Source of the DNA: Terebella lapidaria
Taxonomy: Eukaryota > Annelida > Polychaeta > Terebellida > Terebellidae
Assembly: GCA_949152475.1 (NCBI GenBank)
Contig: OX424555.1
Coordinates: 12,604,868-12,668,867 of the forward strand
Reading direction: 5' to 3'
Length of the DNA: 64,000 bases
A model generated the notes under the pieces. The model did not search any database, had not been told where the DNA came from, and worked only from the letters and a program-made list of their open reading frames with translations. The translations under genes and the position numbers were made by a program. Below, piece after piece: positions 46,986 through 58,866 of this stretch (positions are counted from its first letter, which is position 1; every line of letters begins with the position of its first letter).

Positions 46986-47142
46986 CCCCGTCATGACTGA
47001 GGTACTTGCTCCGGACCAGCCGCTCCAGGTGACTGTCAGACAACTTCAAGTGAAGCACCAGTGTCTGCCGCTTGCGGCGTAGGACTTTCTTCTCTTCGTT
47101 ATTCATGTTTTCCAGTTTACGTTTCAAACTTTCCAGACGCAT
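46972..47142 (-). CDS. CARD-coiled-coil protein, exon 1
   Basis: Residues 1-57, starting at ATG 47140-47142, which is directly preceded by an in-frame TAA, so no longer N-terminus is encoded in this exon. The text VLRRKRQTLVLHLKLSDSHL, then RLVRSKYLSHDGADQIR, is the first half of a CARD (helices 1 to 3). Joined to exon 2 it gives a complete CARD of about 83 residues (about 14-96) with the expected LLELLP motif. The exon ends with a full codon AGG before GTAAGT. Total product length is 436 residues. No TATA box is evident upstream. Confidence 0.83.
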
Positions 47143-50009
47143 TTAGTCCTTTTGTTCTGGCAAACGTCTATGTTGTGTGTTGTTCCGATGTATTGAATGG
47201 AGCTACCATAACGAAAAGTCTTGGGTCTTATAGCGAGAGATTCACCCGGTGTGTATCCCTGGTATCGTAGACTGACCATATGTACAAGTATTTGACATCA
47301 GTGACCATCTGTCCCAATAAATGCGTCTGTTTATTGGTTATCCACATTAAATATGTATGTCCTCTGTGACTATCCAAAGTAGATAGTCTAGATTTCTAGT
47401 TGCAGCTGTAGGATTTGTGTTAGGCCAATACGTTATTTGTCATTTCGTGATGTGATGCACATATGATTTTCAATATAAATGACAGATTCACAATCCAACA
47501 ACAACTTGGTATTGTACATGTGCAAGTGTGATTCAACAAACAACATCATCGAACAACGGCATCCAACAAACACACTCAGGTTCATCTTAGGTTCCATGGC
47601 AACCGCCGAGGCCAATGCATGAGAATTGTTTGCCTATTTTGTTAAGTTCCTTTGTTTTACTTAGCTTATATTTGACTTCCAAGTAAATCACGTCAGATAT
47701 CTCACCACTTAGGGTAGCTAGTGTATATTTTTCATCAACACTAGATCCGATTATTCACTTTCGCATAAGATATTTGAATATATACAAGAAACAACATCTC
47801 ATGAACGAAACATTTTTGGCCTTGTTAGTTTAATTCGGCCAATACCCCCAATAGCCCCCGATACGGCCAATCGGGGTCCCAGGAGTCACAGAGTCTTTGA
47901 ATATTTCATCACTTGCCCCGTCTCTTCCCTTGCTTATAGTCTTCAAAACAACTAATCATCCGTGTTGAACACGAATACAGAATGGTTCGGTCGTAAACAC
48001 GAACTTACCTATAGGGTTGGGCTAGCCGGCCCGATCGACGCTAGTCAACCGAGAGAGCCTTGACACCGTGATGCACGGACTACAGGTGTATCTATTGAAA
48101 TAATCGCGTGTAAACAGTTAAAATGTCGATATTTGCAGTTTACACCTTCAGTTAAATTGTGTACTAGCATGTCGTTGACAGAAAATTGCTACTGGAATAG
48201 CCACAGTCAAATTTATAATCGCTTAGTGCCATTACATGACATCGGGTGTTTTTGAGGCAGATGTTCACGTGTACATTTCACGGCAGCGTCTTGACACAAT
48301 TGTATGCATAGTATGATTATTGAGTCATGCAATCCCATGATATCAGAACACGTATGTGTGACGAGATAACACCTCAACGTGTCTTCAGGAATCCAATGCT
48401 ACTCTTTATTTTTACATGAACAAATCCCCGGGTTTCTCATATTCCACACAATTAATTTCAGAGGTAGATTGCTAACTTCTACATGTAAAATCATGAGGGA
48501 GTAGGCAGAAATTTAATTGTTGTTTGACCCCAATGTGCGGCACTATCTTATACGATAGTGGTAAAAGCTGTAGTCACAGCAAGAACCATGTAAACTGATT
48601 GGAAAAAAACAGATTCTGTCTATGTATTTGTCGACTTAGGTCAGTTGGCTACTGTATGATTGATTTCATGAGAAATATATGAGCATGTCACCATGAGCAC
48701 ACAAGGTCCTCGTTTTTTAAGAAAAAACAATTGTTATTAAAATATGTCCCCAATTCTATGTTGTTATCAAAACAAACAACCATGCACAGTTCAGTTTGAA
48801 TCGAGCTAGAAAGTGATGGTGTTTTGGTTTTTTTTTTAAAGTATCAATAGTAATTCAAGGATGCATGTGCATGTATTGTCAAAACTTGCGGTAAGAAAAC
48901 TAGGAAGAAAACTAGGAATAAACTGACGTTAATGCCATAGTTTGAAGGAAACACATTCATCAAATAACTTGACATGTTTTGGCCTCACGAGACAAGACAG
49001 ATCGCGATATCGTCGATTGTGGAACACATGTACGTCTATCTTGTTTTCGCGATTCACGCAAGATGAAAACAATTACATGCACATTGAAGGTCGTGTTTTG
49101 TGTTTAAAACTTTAGCAATATGACCCAACAATATAGGAATATTGAATGGAAAACATGGGAACAATACACACAATCAGTCAAAGACAAGCATGAAACAGTA
49201 GGAGACAAGTGCCGTTCTCCAACAGATATACGTACCGATTTTATTCCACACTTCACTGACAATGCAGACCATTTACGACAGAAAACAGGAAACTCGATGA
49301 AAGATTTTGCACTAGAAATTGCAACTATTAACGAAATGCTTATTGCTAATGCGAATTGCCATTGCTATTCACTGTCAGAACCGGAAATGACGCATTTGTG
49401 GATGGATACATGTATATGTTTCTGTCGTCTCTACGTCTGATAAATGCTACCCGACTGATCTGTAACAATCACTTCATTATGTTTGTATATTATAATTTAA
49501 ATAATTATATTTTTAAATAAACCAAGGTCAAATCCCAGTCGGTTAGTTACTTTATAACAGCAACACACACAACAGTTATTTTGTCTCTCTTATGGGTTTC
49601 TGCTAATACGCTATAGCGTACGAAAATGTCATCGTATATATATCGTCAATAAATGAGAAAGTAGCGTTTTCGTGTAGATTGAACTAAAATAAGGCGAATT
49701 TCCCAAGCCTACAGTATTGACATTATCACGATTCGTCGAAGCACTTCTTCCAAAAGATATCTCAACTGTCAGCCAGGACTGTCACTCTGAAATGGGTTTT
49801 GCAATACCTATAAGCTATAGGCCACACATAATAGTAAAATATAACGCTAAATGTACTAGTATATAGATCATAAACGAAGTTTTGATGCATATTGGTGAAA
49901 TGCTCTTTTTCAATCACACATGAGAGCTTCACTTGAAGCATGCCGCGTGCCACAAATGGGGAGGAAAACACAAGTATTGGGGTCTACGTTCAACAGGGCA
50001 CCGAAGTCT
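47143..50009. other. Gene-poor stretch
   Basis: No gene is secure. The best open frame is 49120-49440 (106 codons, beginning MTQQYRNIEWKTWEQYTQ), which has more even codon use than its surroundings and follows a TTTAG that could be an acceptor, but it has no domain that I can name. Other open frames at 47061-47270 and 47433-47615 look like chance. No repeat family was recognised. Confidence 0.3.
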
Positions 50010-50051
50010 AGTTCCTACGGAAGCGTATTACCGCCATGCAAAAAAAAAATT

Positions 50052-50235
50052 ATCTCGCCGTGGCGAGTTACTGTCTCGCCGTGGCGAGTTACTGTCTCGC
50101 CGTGGCGAGTTACTATCTCGCCTTGGCGAGTTAGTTATCTCGCCGTGGCGAGTTACTATCTCGCCTTGGCGAGTTAGTTATCTCGCCGTGGCGAGTTACT
50201 ATCTTGCCGTGGCGAGTTAGCTATCTCGTCGTCAG
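50052..50235. repeat. Left palindrome array, core CTCGCC-NN-GGCGAG
   Basis: Eight good units and one degraded unit at 21 to 22 bp spacing. The core is CTCGCC, a variable central dinucleotide (GT or TT), then GGCGAG; linkers are TTACTGT, TTACTAT or TTAGTTAT. Each core can form a 6-bp hairpin. Open frames across it are a consequence of the 21-bp period. Confidence 0.85.
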
Positions 50236-51148
50236 TGTGTCATTGTATTCCCCCAACGTAGGTCGACAGATACTATGGATTCACCCAACCCAAAATATTT
50301 ATTTATGTAGAGCGTTCTACAGGTTCCATTTCTCATCCGATTTTGATGATTGTTGCATACACATTTGATGTACATGTATACACCTATCGATTTTGTCTAA
50401 TGAGTTGATGATGAAATGATGATGAAAGCAGCCCTTTTGACACGCATGGCTTGTATGCGCTCTAGGAATGACAATTTCCATTGAATCGCTCTGATTGTGA
50501 ACGAGTTGGTTGAGCAATGCCTAGACACGACGACTGACGTTTTCCAGAAATATTGAATATAAATCCATGTGGATGGAGAAAAAAAGTAACTCGACGAAAA
50601 TGTCGAATATCGACTCCCCTCTCCCAAAGTGTGTGTTTGAGATAACTATAGAGTATAGTGCAAAATCTCACCCGGTCGCTCCTGACAAATTGAGATCGGG
50701 TTGCGCATTCAAATACGGAACAACACGAATTACGCCTAAAATGCCTTACGTTGGTATGAGATACCCCATTTATGCACTCAAGTTATATGTGTGCCACTAA
50801 CTCAGTACTGGAACACTAAATCAGGAGTATTCTTTCCAGGTCACTGATTTTTTGGTATCTATAATCTAGTTGCAGCTTTCACAATGTCGCTCTGATGAAA
50901 TCTGTGACTATTCTTTTCTGCAACAAGATACATATACACTCTTAGAAAAACATGTTCCAATGGGTTCTCTAACGAACCTCAACTCGAAACCACGGAACAG
51001 CAACATACGTAAAAGTGAACGCAACGTATATACAGGGTGGGTCCCACCTCACAGGGTGACGACACCATGCACGGCTACCACGGGCTCGAGGTGGTAACCC
51101 TCACATCTCGTCCATATTTAGTCCATATGGTAGAAACAGGTAAAGGTG

Positions 51149-51760
51149 TTATGGGATTGCCATGAGCATCACTTGATTGAGGGGAACACATCCCATATGA
51201 GCGAAGGAGGCCGCCATGGCTCTAACGTCATGGGCACTCACCTTAAACGAACAATTGGAGTCCTGCTCGGCCAGGTCATAACAAGTTTGGATACACTTTT
51301 GAATCCAGGACGAGTAGGAGGCGGAACGTATGTCTCGGTGGACTGATGTGATACGAACAACAGACGTTTGCCAGCACGAAGACATTTTGTTCATTTAAGT
51401 TACAAGCGCAAAGCCCGCACCGGGCATAGAAAACATTCTTTCTCCAGATTCGGGCCTAAGGACGAAGCCAAGGCAGGGATCGGGAAGGCCAACGGTGGAG
51501 AAGAGGCAAGAAGAGGCAAGATGACCTGCAAGGAAACATTGAGACCATCCTCCCACCACAAAACTTTGGGAAGATCCAACGGATTCCTCCCCTGTGACGC
51601 CCAGCAGGACTTCCAGGTGAGCAACTTCAATGGGGACGAGGACTTTGGTTCGGCATGAGCTGACCCCAAACCCATGAGCCCTGCCGCGTTCCATGGATGG
51701 ACAAGGTCTTCATTTGTCTCAGCAGTGTCCCCTGTAGGCTCTCCCACGTTCTCAGGCTGG
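51149..51760 (-). mobile_element. DIRS-like retroelement fossil, tyrosine recombinase fragment
   Basis: The minus strand contains KVSAHDVRAMAASFAHMG, the AH-x-x-R box of a tyrosine recombinase, with CPVRALRL and SPLKLLTWKSC-type text upstream, an order typical of the integrase of DIRS-type elements in aquatic animals. It is broken and lies inside the TACGGA-ended element 50016-52937. No reverse transcriptase or terminal repeats of its own were seen. Confidence 0.6.
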
Positions 51761-51829
51761 ATAAGGTCTTCACTTGTCTCAGTATTTTACCGATTTATGT
51801 GTATAAAAAAAAAATACATCTATTTTCTG

Positions 51830-52330
51830 AACAATAGAGCTTTCGAAGGTTCAATATGAAATTGATGTGTTTCAAACAACTTATTTTGAACCATAGGAGA
51901 TTCTTTGGAGAAATTTTGATGAAAAAATGGGAAGGTTTTCTGAAGAACCCTGAAATGTTCTATTTAGAAACTTGATTTGAACCACTTGGAGGTTCTTTAC
52001 CTAACCTGCAAAGAACATGAAATGGGTCAATATTGAACTGATTATTTTTCTGGAGGGAAACATATTTAAATCAGGAAGAGTTCTTCAAATAATTCAAAGG
52101 TTATTTGGTGGTACTTTGAAGTACCCACAAAAGCTTCATTTCACTGGTTGTGAAAGAACCCAGTTTGAACCTTTACAAGAACCTCATCTCATAATTCCAA
52201 ATTTTCTTTACAAAGAACCTTTGAGGTTCCACGAAAAAATTGCCGCACAAAGAACCTTTCAAAAATGTTCTAAATAAAACTTTTGAGGTTCCACATATGT
52301 ATAAGCTCAAAGAACCGTAAAACATTCTAT
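51830..52330. repeat. Foldback-type repeat rich in AAAGAACC / GGTTCTTT
   Basis: At least eight AGAACC or GGTTCTTT blocks occur in both orientations, for example AAAGAACCTTTGAGGTTCC near 52216. CACTCTTAGAAAAACATGTTCC near 50938 looks like the other end of the same family. It is a non-coding transposon remnant inside 50016-52937. Confidence 0.5.
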
Positions 52331-52943
52331 CCAGAACCTGTTTGTCTACCTATACTCTCGTTATTACTTTACAAATATAAACATAATGATTAACATTGAA
52401 ATGAGCACATCGCAATTAAATTGTACACGTTTTATTGTACGCGCAATTCCGTCCATTAATTTTGGCTAGAGATGGCCACTTTGTAAAAATTTCGCCTGAA
52501 GGCTGAATGCTTCATGATAGAGTCTGGATTTGTATTAATAGAATTAGAGTTAGGACAGGATAGGAATTTGTCCTATTCTTTCTTAAATTGATCCAATTTA
52601 GCGATGTCAGGTGTAGTGCATCCAGCAGACATCGAGTGCTCAAAAAAAGTTATATTATTTATATCATATTATAGCTAGACCAAATGGCGCAGATTGGCCA
52701 TAAGATACCCTTGAGAAGCTTTTATAAGTTCGTATTATGGGCTCATATGCTAAACATTTAGGAAGTCATAATTATATGAAGGGCTCATTTTTTAGTAACC
52801 TTGAAATTGATCTCAGGTGACGTTGGGGGCTACGTCATGATGCTATTGAAGACAGAATAGTAACTCGCCACGGCAAGATAGTAACTCGTCATGGCGAGAT
52901 AAAAAAAATTTTTGCATGGCGGTAATACGCTTCCGTAAGTTCC

Positions 52944-54575
52944 ACATATAGGTCTATCCATAAAAATATTTTACGGCGTAATATTGTACTTCCAGGGACT
53001 GGCTTGGCCACGTTGTCAATTTTGCTGATTTTGCTTGAATTCACAATAAAGTATTTCACATAGTAAGTATTAATACATTTTAGTTTCTGTGAGTGCGTTT
53101 ATGAAGCATAAATATTCAAATTCGTTCATAGCACAGAAACATAGTTTATTCAAACCTTTCAAAAATATCTGAGGCAATAATCAGTCGATCGTTCTAATTG
53201 TCAATTATTGTGATGTGGAAATTCCAATGAATTTCTGATGATTTACGTCTACATGTGAAGCCGAACGATTGCAATGTTCCTAATTTTGCAGTAAAATTTG
53301 GCTAGACAGTTTGTCGCCCGTAAGTAACGCAAAATAACGCGACGTTCTGAATATCGCTTCTGTGTTCTACTACTCCTGCATGGTCGTGGCTAGTTTCTAA
53401 CAACTGTCATAATAAACCAGGTAGAAGTATTTCTGGCCATCACGGCCCATCAAATATTCCTTCACCAAATATACGTCAGAATGCTTCCAGGAGAACGCAA
53501 ATTCGAAAATTTCCTTGGGGGGCTTACAGCGCCCCCAAGTCCCCAGCTGCACGAAGCTTCACTCGCTGCGCTCGCTCCCATTCTAAATAACGTTACTTAT
53601 TTAGCGTACTTGTATGCGATTTCAAATCCTGGCTACGCGCCTGATATCAGTATACTGGTATAAATTATTTTTCTAAGTTACCGTGCTCATGGTTCGTAAC
53701 ATTTTCTATCACCATATAGTATTTCACTGTATCGGCATACCTAGAAGGATTTAATTAGGCCTACATGCATTGGAATCTTCATGGGAACTTTTGTGTTGTA
53801 TGTGAGTTATGTTACTCTTGAATACCTAGGGCCTCTTCGATCTGGAAAAGGTAGATGGCATGCCTACCAAGAAGTCGGAATATGGTTTTGAATCGAATGT
53901 GTTCTGCCATTTTCAGCAGTCAATTAAAATAAGAAAATGATGTGGTATTGCGTAAATATTCATCATACACTACAAATTTCCAAAAAGGTATTGACTCTGC
54001 GCCTAAGATATACATTCTGTGATCACAAGGTACATCTGATGACTGGTACATTCCCATATTTCGACGAGAAATGAGGGAGCACCAATTCGACCGCCATTTG
54101 CAAATCTGCCCCGCGCCATATTGCAAAACTCAGAAGATCTACCGTAAACCAGCCTCCGAGCTGGTAGGGCGGCAGAGTCTTCCTCTTCCAGAATATCGTC
54201 TTCCGTGTGAATCGAAGGGAAAATTCTGGTAAACTGGAATAGGAAGAGGCGAATCGAACAGGCCCTTAGTCTGCGCACGACGGCCAAGGTGTTTTTTTTT
54301 CCTTTCATATGGAAGTCACGTATGCAGATTTTAGTGTGGTGACCTTGAGTGTGACCTTTGACACTATTAAATGGTAAAAAGAAGATAATTTTAGACGAAG
54401 ACAAACCACCAATCTTGAACATTGTCGGCTTGACACATTCCACGGTTACACTTTTTTATGCTGCTTGGTGTATAGTAGATGTTTCCGTATTCACGTAAGT
54501 ACTTCATCCTAAAATGTACATGTATGGAAATGCTGAAACGACATCAAACTGAGTAATTCCGTAGTGGCCTAGATT
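52944..54575. other. Gene-free stretch
   Basis: The only named structure is a remnant at 53510-53650 with GGGGGCTTACAGCGCCCCC and CTCGCTGCGCTCGCTCCC, which looks like the tail of a dispersed repeat. Open frames at 53920-54443 on the minus strand have no domain. Confidence 0.35.
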
Positions 54576-54581
54576 CGATCA

Positions 54582-55193
54582 TACGGAGCCCCTGAGGTGA
54601 CATACCAGATATATTTATTAATCCGTGCGCACGAATTAGTAAACCGTGGCCACGAATTGGTAAACTGTGGCCACGAATTAGTAAACCGTGGCCACGAATT
54701 GGTAAACTGTGGCCACGAATTAGTAAACCGTGCGCACGAATTAGTAAACCGTGCGCACGAATTAGTAAACCGTGCGCACGAATTAGTAAACCGTGGGGGC
54801 ACGAATTGGTAAACCGTGCGCACGGATTACCTTAACTAATCTGTGGGCATGATTTAACAATCCGTGGACACGATTTAATAATTTGTGGGCACGATTTAAC
54901 AATTCGTGCGCACGATTTAACAATTCGTGCGCACGAATTAGTATTTCGTGGCCACAGATTGGTATAACTAATCCGTGGGCACGATTTACCAATTCGTGGG
55001 CACGAATTAGTATTTCGTGCCCACGAATTAGTAAATCGTGCCCACGGATTGTTAATTCGTGGCCACGAATTGTTAAATTGTGCGCACGGTTTGGTAATTC
55101 GTGCGCACGGTTTGGTAAGCCGTGCGCACGGATTGGTAAACCGTGTGCACGGATCAATAAATATTTTCGGTATGTCACCTCAGGGGCTCCGTA
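54582..55193. mobile_element. TACGGA-ended transposon made almost wholly of palindrome units, 612 bp
   Basis: The ends TACGGAGCCCCTGAGGTGAC and its complement are identical for 25 bp and similar for about 50. CGATCA flanks both sides (54576-54581 and 55194-55199). Between the ends are about 25 units at 21-bp spacing. Each has a 10-bp core CGTG-NN-CACG and an 11-bp AT-rich linker of AATTAGTAAAC type. The central dinucleotide is CG, GC, GG or CC, in blocks. The array is open in several frames and reads as heptapeptide repeats such as HELVNRA, but nothing suggests that it is translated. Non-autonomous; the superfamily could be IS3EU, known for 6-bp duplications, but I cannot confirm this. Confidence 0.8.
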
Positions 55194-55199
55194 CGATCA

Positions 55200-56003
55200 C
55201 AATGAAAAAGAAGTTGTAAAATATTTTCTCTGTTGCATATTATTCCAACTATCACACCATTTTTTCACATGTATATCATTCCGCCACACTTTTCAACTAA
55301 ATGCCAACCGCAAAGTAATGGTGATTTTGCTTGTATTCTTGAAAAAGTTCTGATCACAACTCAGATCTACATGTAGCTCTTAAAAATCATAGAGGCCCGG
55401 TTCATAGCAGAATCTTCACCATAACGATGTGAGATGAGCCTATAGTCATACCGGGTAACCGTTAAAGTAGCGTGCCCTCGGTCACTCATAAACATTAGTA
55501 GGATGTGTTCATTACTTATTTTTCAATGAGACAGAGATGAGACGTCTATACTATCAAATGTGTTCACAAACTATTATTTAAGTACACACATATTCGCGAT
55601 AATATCAAAATAATAGTAGTTGTTTTGGTCTCATGAAGGTCCATGATGATGAAAAACCAGTGATCACCTTAATAAATCAAAAATATATATATTAAAATGA
55701 CACGGAAAGACATAACAACCTATTGCCAAAATATGCTCTCATTAAGGTTGCCTAACAGTCAGGATCGATGCCTTGTCAGCCGAACTCTGGTATGTTTTAT
55801 TTGGGCTATATCTCTGCATTTTGGCAATGATATTCGCTGAAAATTGTTCCGTTGGTTCTGTACATGACTACAAGGCTTGTCCAATGGCCAAATTGAAGAC
55901 CCAGTTGATAATCATACAGATCCTGAACGTTATACACCGCCAATTACTTTCAGTAAGCATAACTTACATAGGAAGCAAAGAGCGTCTTCGGGTGCAGTTT
56001 CTT
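55200..56003. other. Gene-free stretch
   Basis: No gene or repeat is recognised. The open frame 55773-56102 runs into the adjoining transposon arm and is chance. Confidence 0.35.
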
Positions 56004-56012
56004 GACTATGGT

Positions 56013-58866
56013 TTGACATGTGCCCCTCTGGGACAGGTCGCGCCGCTGATTACAATCTGCGGGTTGGTCGATTCTTACTTTATCTCCTCAAAATATCGCT
56101 GATTTAGGTGTATAATTCTATACCTCTGACATTTATGTTGCTAAATGACATGTACTCTAAATGTCTCTTCGTAACATAACTGCAATACAACATCATTTAT
56201 TCAAATCAAAGAAAATTCGAACAGCGCGCGGCCATTTTGCCTGTGTGGGTCGCACTAATAACCGTCCGAAACCGTCCTGGACCTTCCAGGGGGCAAATAT
56301 CACTGTCCGGGACCCGAGAAAACCGCCTGGGAGTGTTTTCTATATTTTTATTCAGATCTCTCATATGATTCCGAACTATACATAAAAACGAGTTAGTCAC
56401 AAGACATTGCAAGAAATATTTCAATGGTAAAAATGTTATAACATCTATAGGGAAATAATGTATAATAACTGATGGGGTTTTAACACCACAGTCCTTGACT
56501 CCTTTGACATTAATAATATTTATTTGTCTCCAAGGCACGGAGAGAACACAGTAAACATACTTTTAACTGGTGCATGAAACATTTCAAGTGGTGCATTCAA
56601 CTGGTGTGTTTCTTTGCGTGCAATTGCAATCACTACTGTTCAAACTTCAAAGGGTGCCGATTGAAATATCAGCAAATTATTAACTTGGCTGTGATAGTGT
56701 GATCTATGAAATTATTTGAGACCGGCTTTGAGCGGTCTCCGGAAACGAAAATAAGTGGCATGACATTGATGCCATGTTATTTTATTTTTATTTATTTTTT
56801 GTTTGTTTTCTTTTTTGATTGTCAGACCTATACTCTGATTTTTCATACTTGTTACATTGTTTCTTTGCTGATTATCTTGCGATTCCAAATGGTATCATTC
56901 TATAACTTGGCATACTTGGACTGGGAGTCAAACAGCAATTTCCTACCAAATTTCAAACTCGTATCGCGAAAATCTACTTGGCAATCTAACTCCTTGTTAG
57001 ATTGGCCCCATCATGGACTTTCTGGGTCCGCACAGGAATTTGCATATTTGCTCGGTTGTCTTCCGGAATCAACATGTATACAAAAAGGCGAAAGATAAAG
57101 CAGAATATATCGGTGAGACGATAGCAACATATTTAAATGAATCTGGTAATTAGAGTCATAAAACTGTAGAAGCTGTCTTGTGCTGTTCACCGTGGCTTCA
57201 TCTACAGGACATTTCTCCAAAGTCTTACACACTTGATTGAATTAGGAGTCATCTCTGATACACTTGACTAGATTAAACTCATATTCACGGCAGACCTCCA
57301 GAGGCAGAGATTGAAATAAAAGATTGAAGATCGAATAAATGTCTATCAGCAGATTTTCCTGATAAAATCGAACTTCACATATAGGAATGAAATCAAATAC
57401 TTGTTGATGAGCTACATAAGGCAGTTTTGAGAAGTTGTGGCAGGTAAGTCGAAGACGATACCTTCAAAATGCAGTAAGCGTCTATATTTTCTTTTTGAAA
57501 GCATTTCAGAATAGAGGCATCGATGGGTATCTAAGCTGAATTTTTGTCCAAAACCGGCCATTAAGCTATTTCAAAATTCTGAATTCTTGATCTGCCCCTG
57601 ACATGTACATGTATAGTGTATATTATGTGGCAGTGGAAAATCATCACACTTTTTTAAGTGTTGTTTAATATGCAGTATGTTTTTTTTCATTTTGATGATG
57701 TTGAGTTGAAAGTATAGGGTTTTAAATGAAAAGACTGGTTGATACGGTATCACCAACACATCTCCAAGTTCCCAGAGCCCCAGAATTCACCGGATAACAT
57801 CTGCACGTAGAGGTCGTCTAGAGGTATTCGAACCAACTGCGCCACCTTTTTGCCAACATTCTGTATCCACCCATGTGATCTGCTGAAGCTTGACGAGTAT
57901 TCAACTCACTTTTGAGATAAAAAAACATGATAACCAATTGCTGGTAAGTCGATTTTCTCATTGCCAGTATGTTCATGAAATGCTGATGTTCTGGTTAGTT
58001 CAATAACAAATCTCGAACTGCATTGAAATCTGTAATCATTATGTAATTGGGACTATATTTACCGGTATGTGGAAGAATAAAATTTTGCTCCTGTTTTTTC
58101 TTGCTTCAGCATTCTTTTTTGCTTCGGTATTTTTGTTTTTTCAATGTAGATTATCCATAAAAGTCGAATTGAGGGAAGTTTGGTTATTCATTAATAGTTT
58201 AATATTTTACTTTATATTATGATATTTTATTCATTTTTATGGTAAGTTTTAGTACTTTCGATTGTGGTTTTATTTCTATGCTTCTGACTAATTTATTTTA
58301 TTTTGATGGTACTATTATCAGTATCACATTCATATCTGAGTCAGAAAACATCTTGTCAATATTCAAATTAGTTCTTTAGTAATGTCTGTGATGAACAATG
58401 AACGCATTTCTCCTGTGGTTTTGTTTGTATATCCACACATTATTAGTTATTAGCACAATGACATCACCCAAAAAGTTTTTCTATACAATACTGATTTTCA
58501 AACATTGATTATTACGTGCTCGTCGAGGCTGGCAATACAATCCAGTTCCCGGGTGGTTTTCTCGGGTCCCGGACAGTGTTATTTGTTCCCTGGTAGGTCC
58601 AGGACGGTTCCGGACGGTTTTTAGTGCGACCCGCACAGGCAAAATGGCCGCGCGCTGTTCGAATTTTCTTTGATTTGAATAAATGATGTTGTATTGCAGT
58701 TATGTTTCGAAGAGACATTTAGAGTACATGTCATACAGCAACATAAATGTCAGAGGTATAGAATTATACACCTAAATCAGCGATATTTTGAGGAGATAAA
58801 GTAAGAATCGACCAACCCGCAGATTGTAATCAGCGGCGCGACCTGTCCCAGAGGGGCACATGTCAA
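56013..58866. mobile_element. Mutator-like (MULE) non-autonomous element with long inverted arms, 2.85 kb
   Basis: The outer ends TTGACATGTGCCCCTCTGGG and its complement start arms of about 320 bp (56013-56332 and 58547-58866) that are inverted repeats of each other with few differences. GACTATGGT is present on both sides (56004-56012 and 58867-58875), a 9-bp target duplication. Long arms with a 9-bp duplication are the hallmark of Mutator-like elements. The interior (56333-58546) has no recognisable MURA transposase. It includes an arm of the ACTCGCTTACAC MITE family (about 56836-56995). Open frames in the arms (LTCAPLGQVAP and MSLRNITAIQHH) occur twice simply because the arms are repeated. 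Confidence 0.75.
57815..57855 (-). other. Degenerate tRNA-like fragment
   Basis: On the minus strand GGTGGCGCAGTTGGTTCGAATACC joins a box A-like string directly to a box B-like string. It could be a collapsed tRNA-derived SINE head. It is too short to be a tRNA gene. Confidence 0.2.

Larger units (their letters stand above)
50016..52937. mobile_element. TACGGA-ended transposon with palindrome arrays, 2.9 kb, 6-bp target duplication
   Basis: The left end TACGGAAGCGTATTACCGCC is repeated exactly in inverse at the right end; 29 bp are identical and the arms remain similar for about 50 bp. AGTTCC stands on both sides (50010-50015 and 52938-52943). Directly inside each terminus is an A/T run and then units of the 14-bp palindrome CTCGCC-NN-GGCGAG: eight to nine on the left (50052-50235) and two on the right (52856-52905). 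The interior contains a DIRS-like fossil (51149-51760) and an AAAGAACC repeat zone (51830-52330), probably acquired. No transposase was recognised. The ends and 6-bp duplication agree with the element at 54582-55193. Confidence 0.78.

Noticed and set aside
49920-50220. Open frames ending in SPWRVTV-type repeats
   Set aside because: They are produced by the 21-22 bp palindrome array of the TACGGA-ended element.
54625-55152. CRISPR array
   Set aside because: The regular short palindromic repeats have linkers that are themselves repetitive, and the array sits between transposon inverted ends with a target duplication.
54597-55353. Long open frames encoding HELVNRA- or FTNSCAR-type heptapeptide repeats
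   Set aside because: They follow from the 21-bp period of the transposon palindrome array and occur in several frames on both strands, so they are not a repeat protein.
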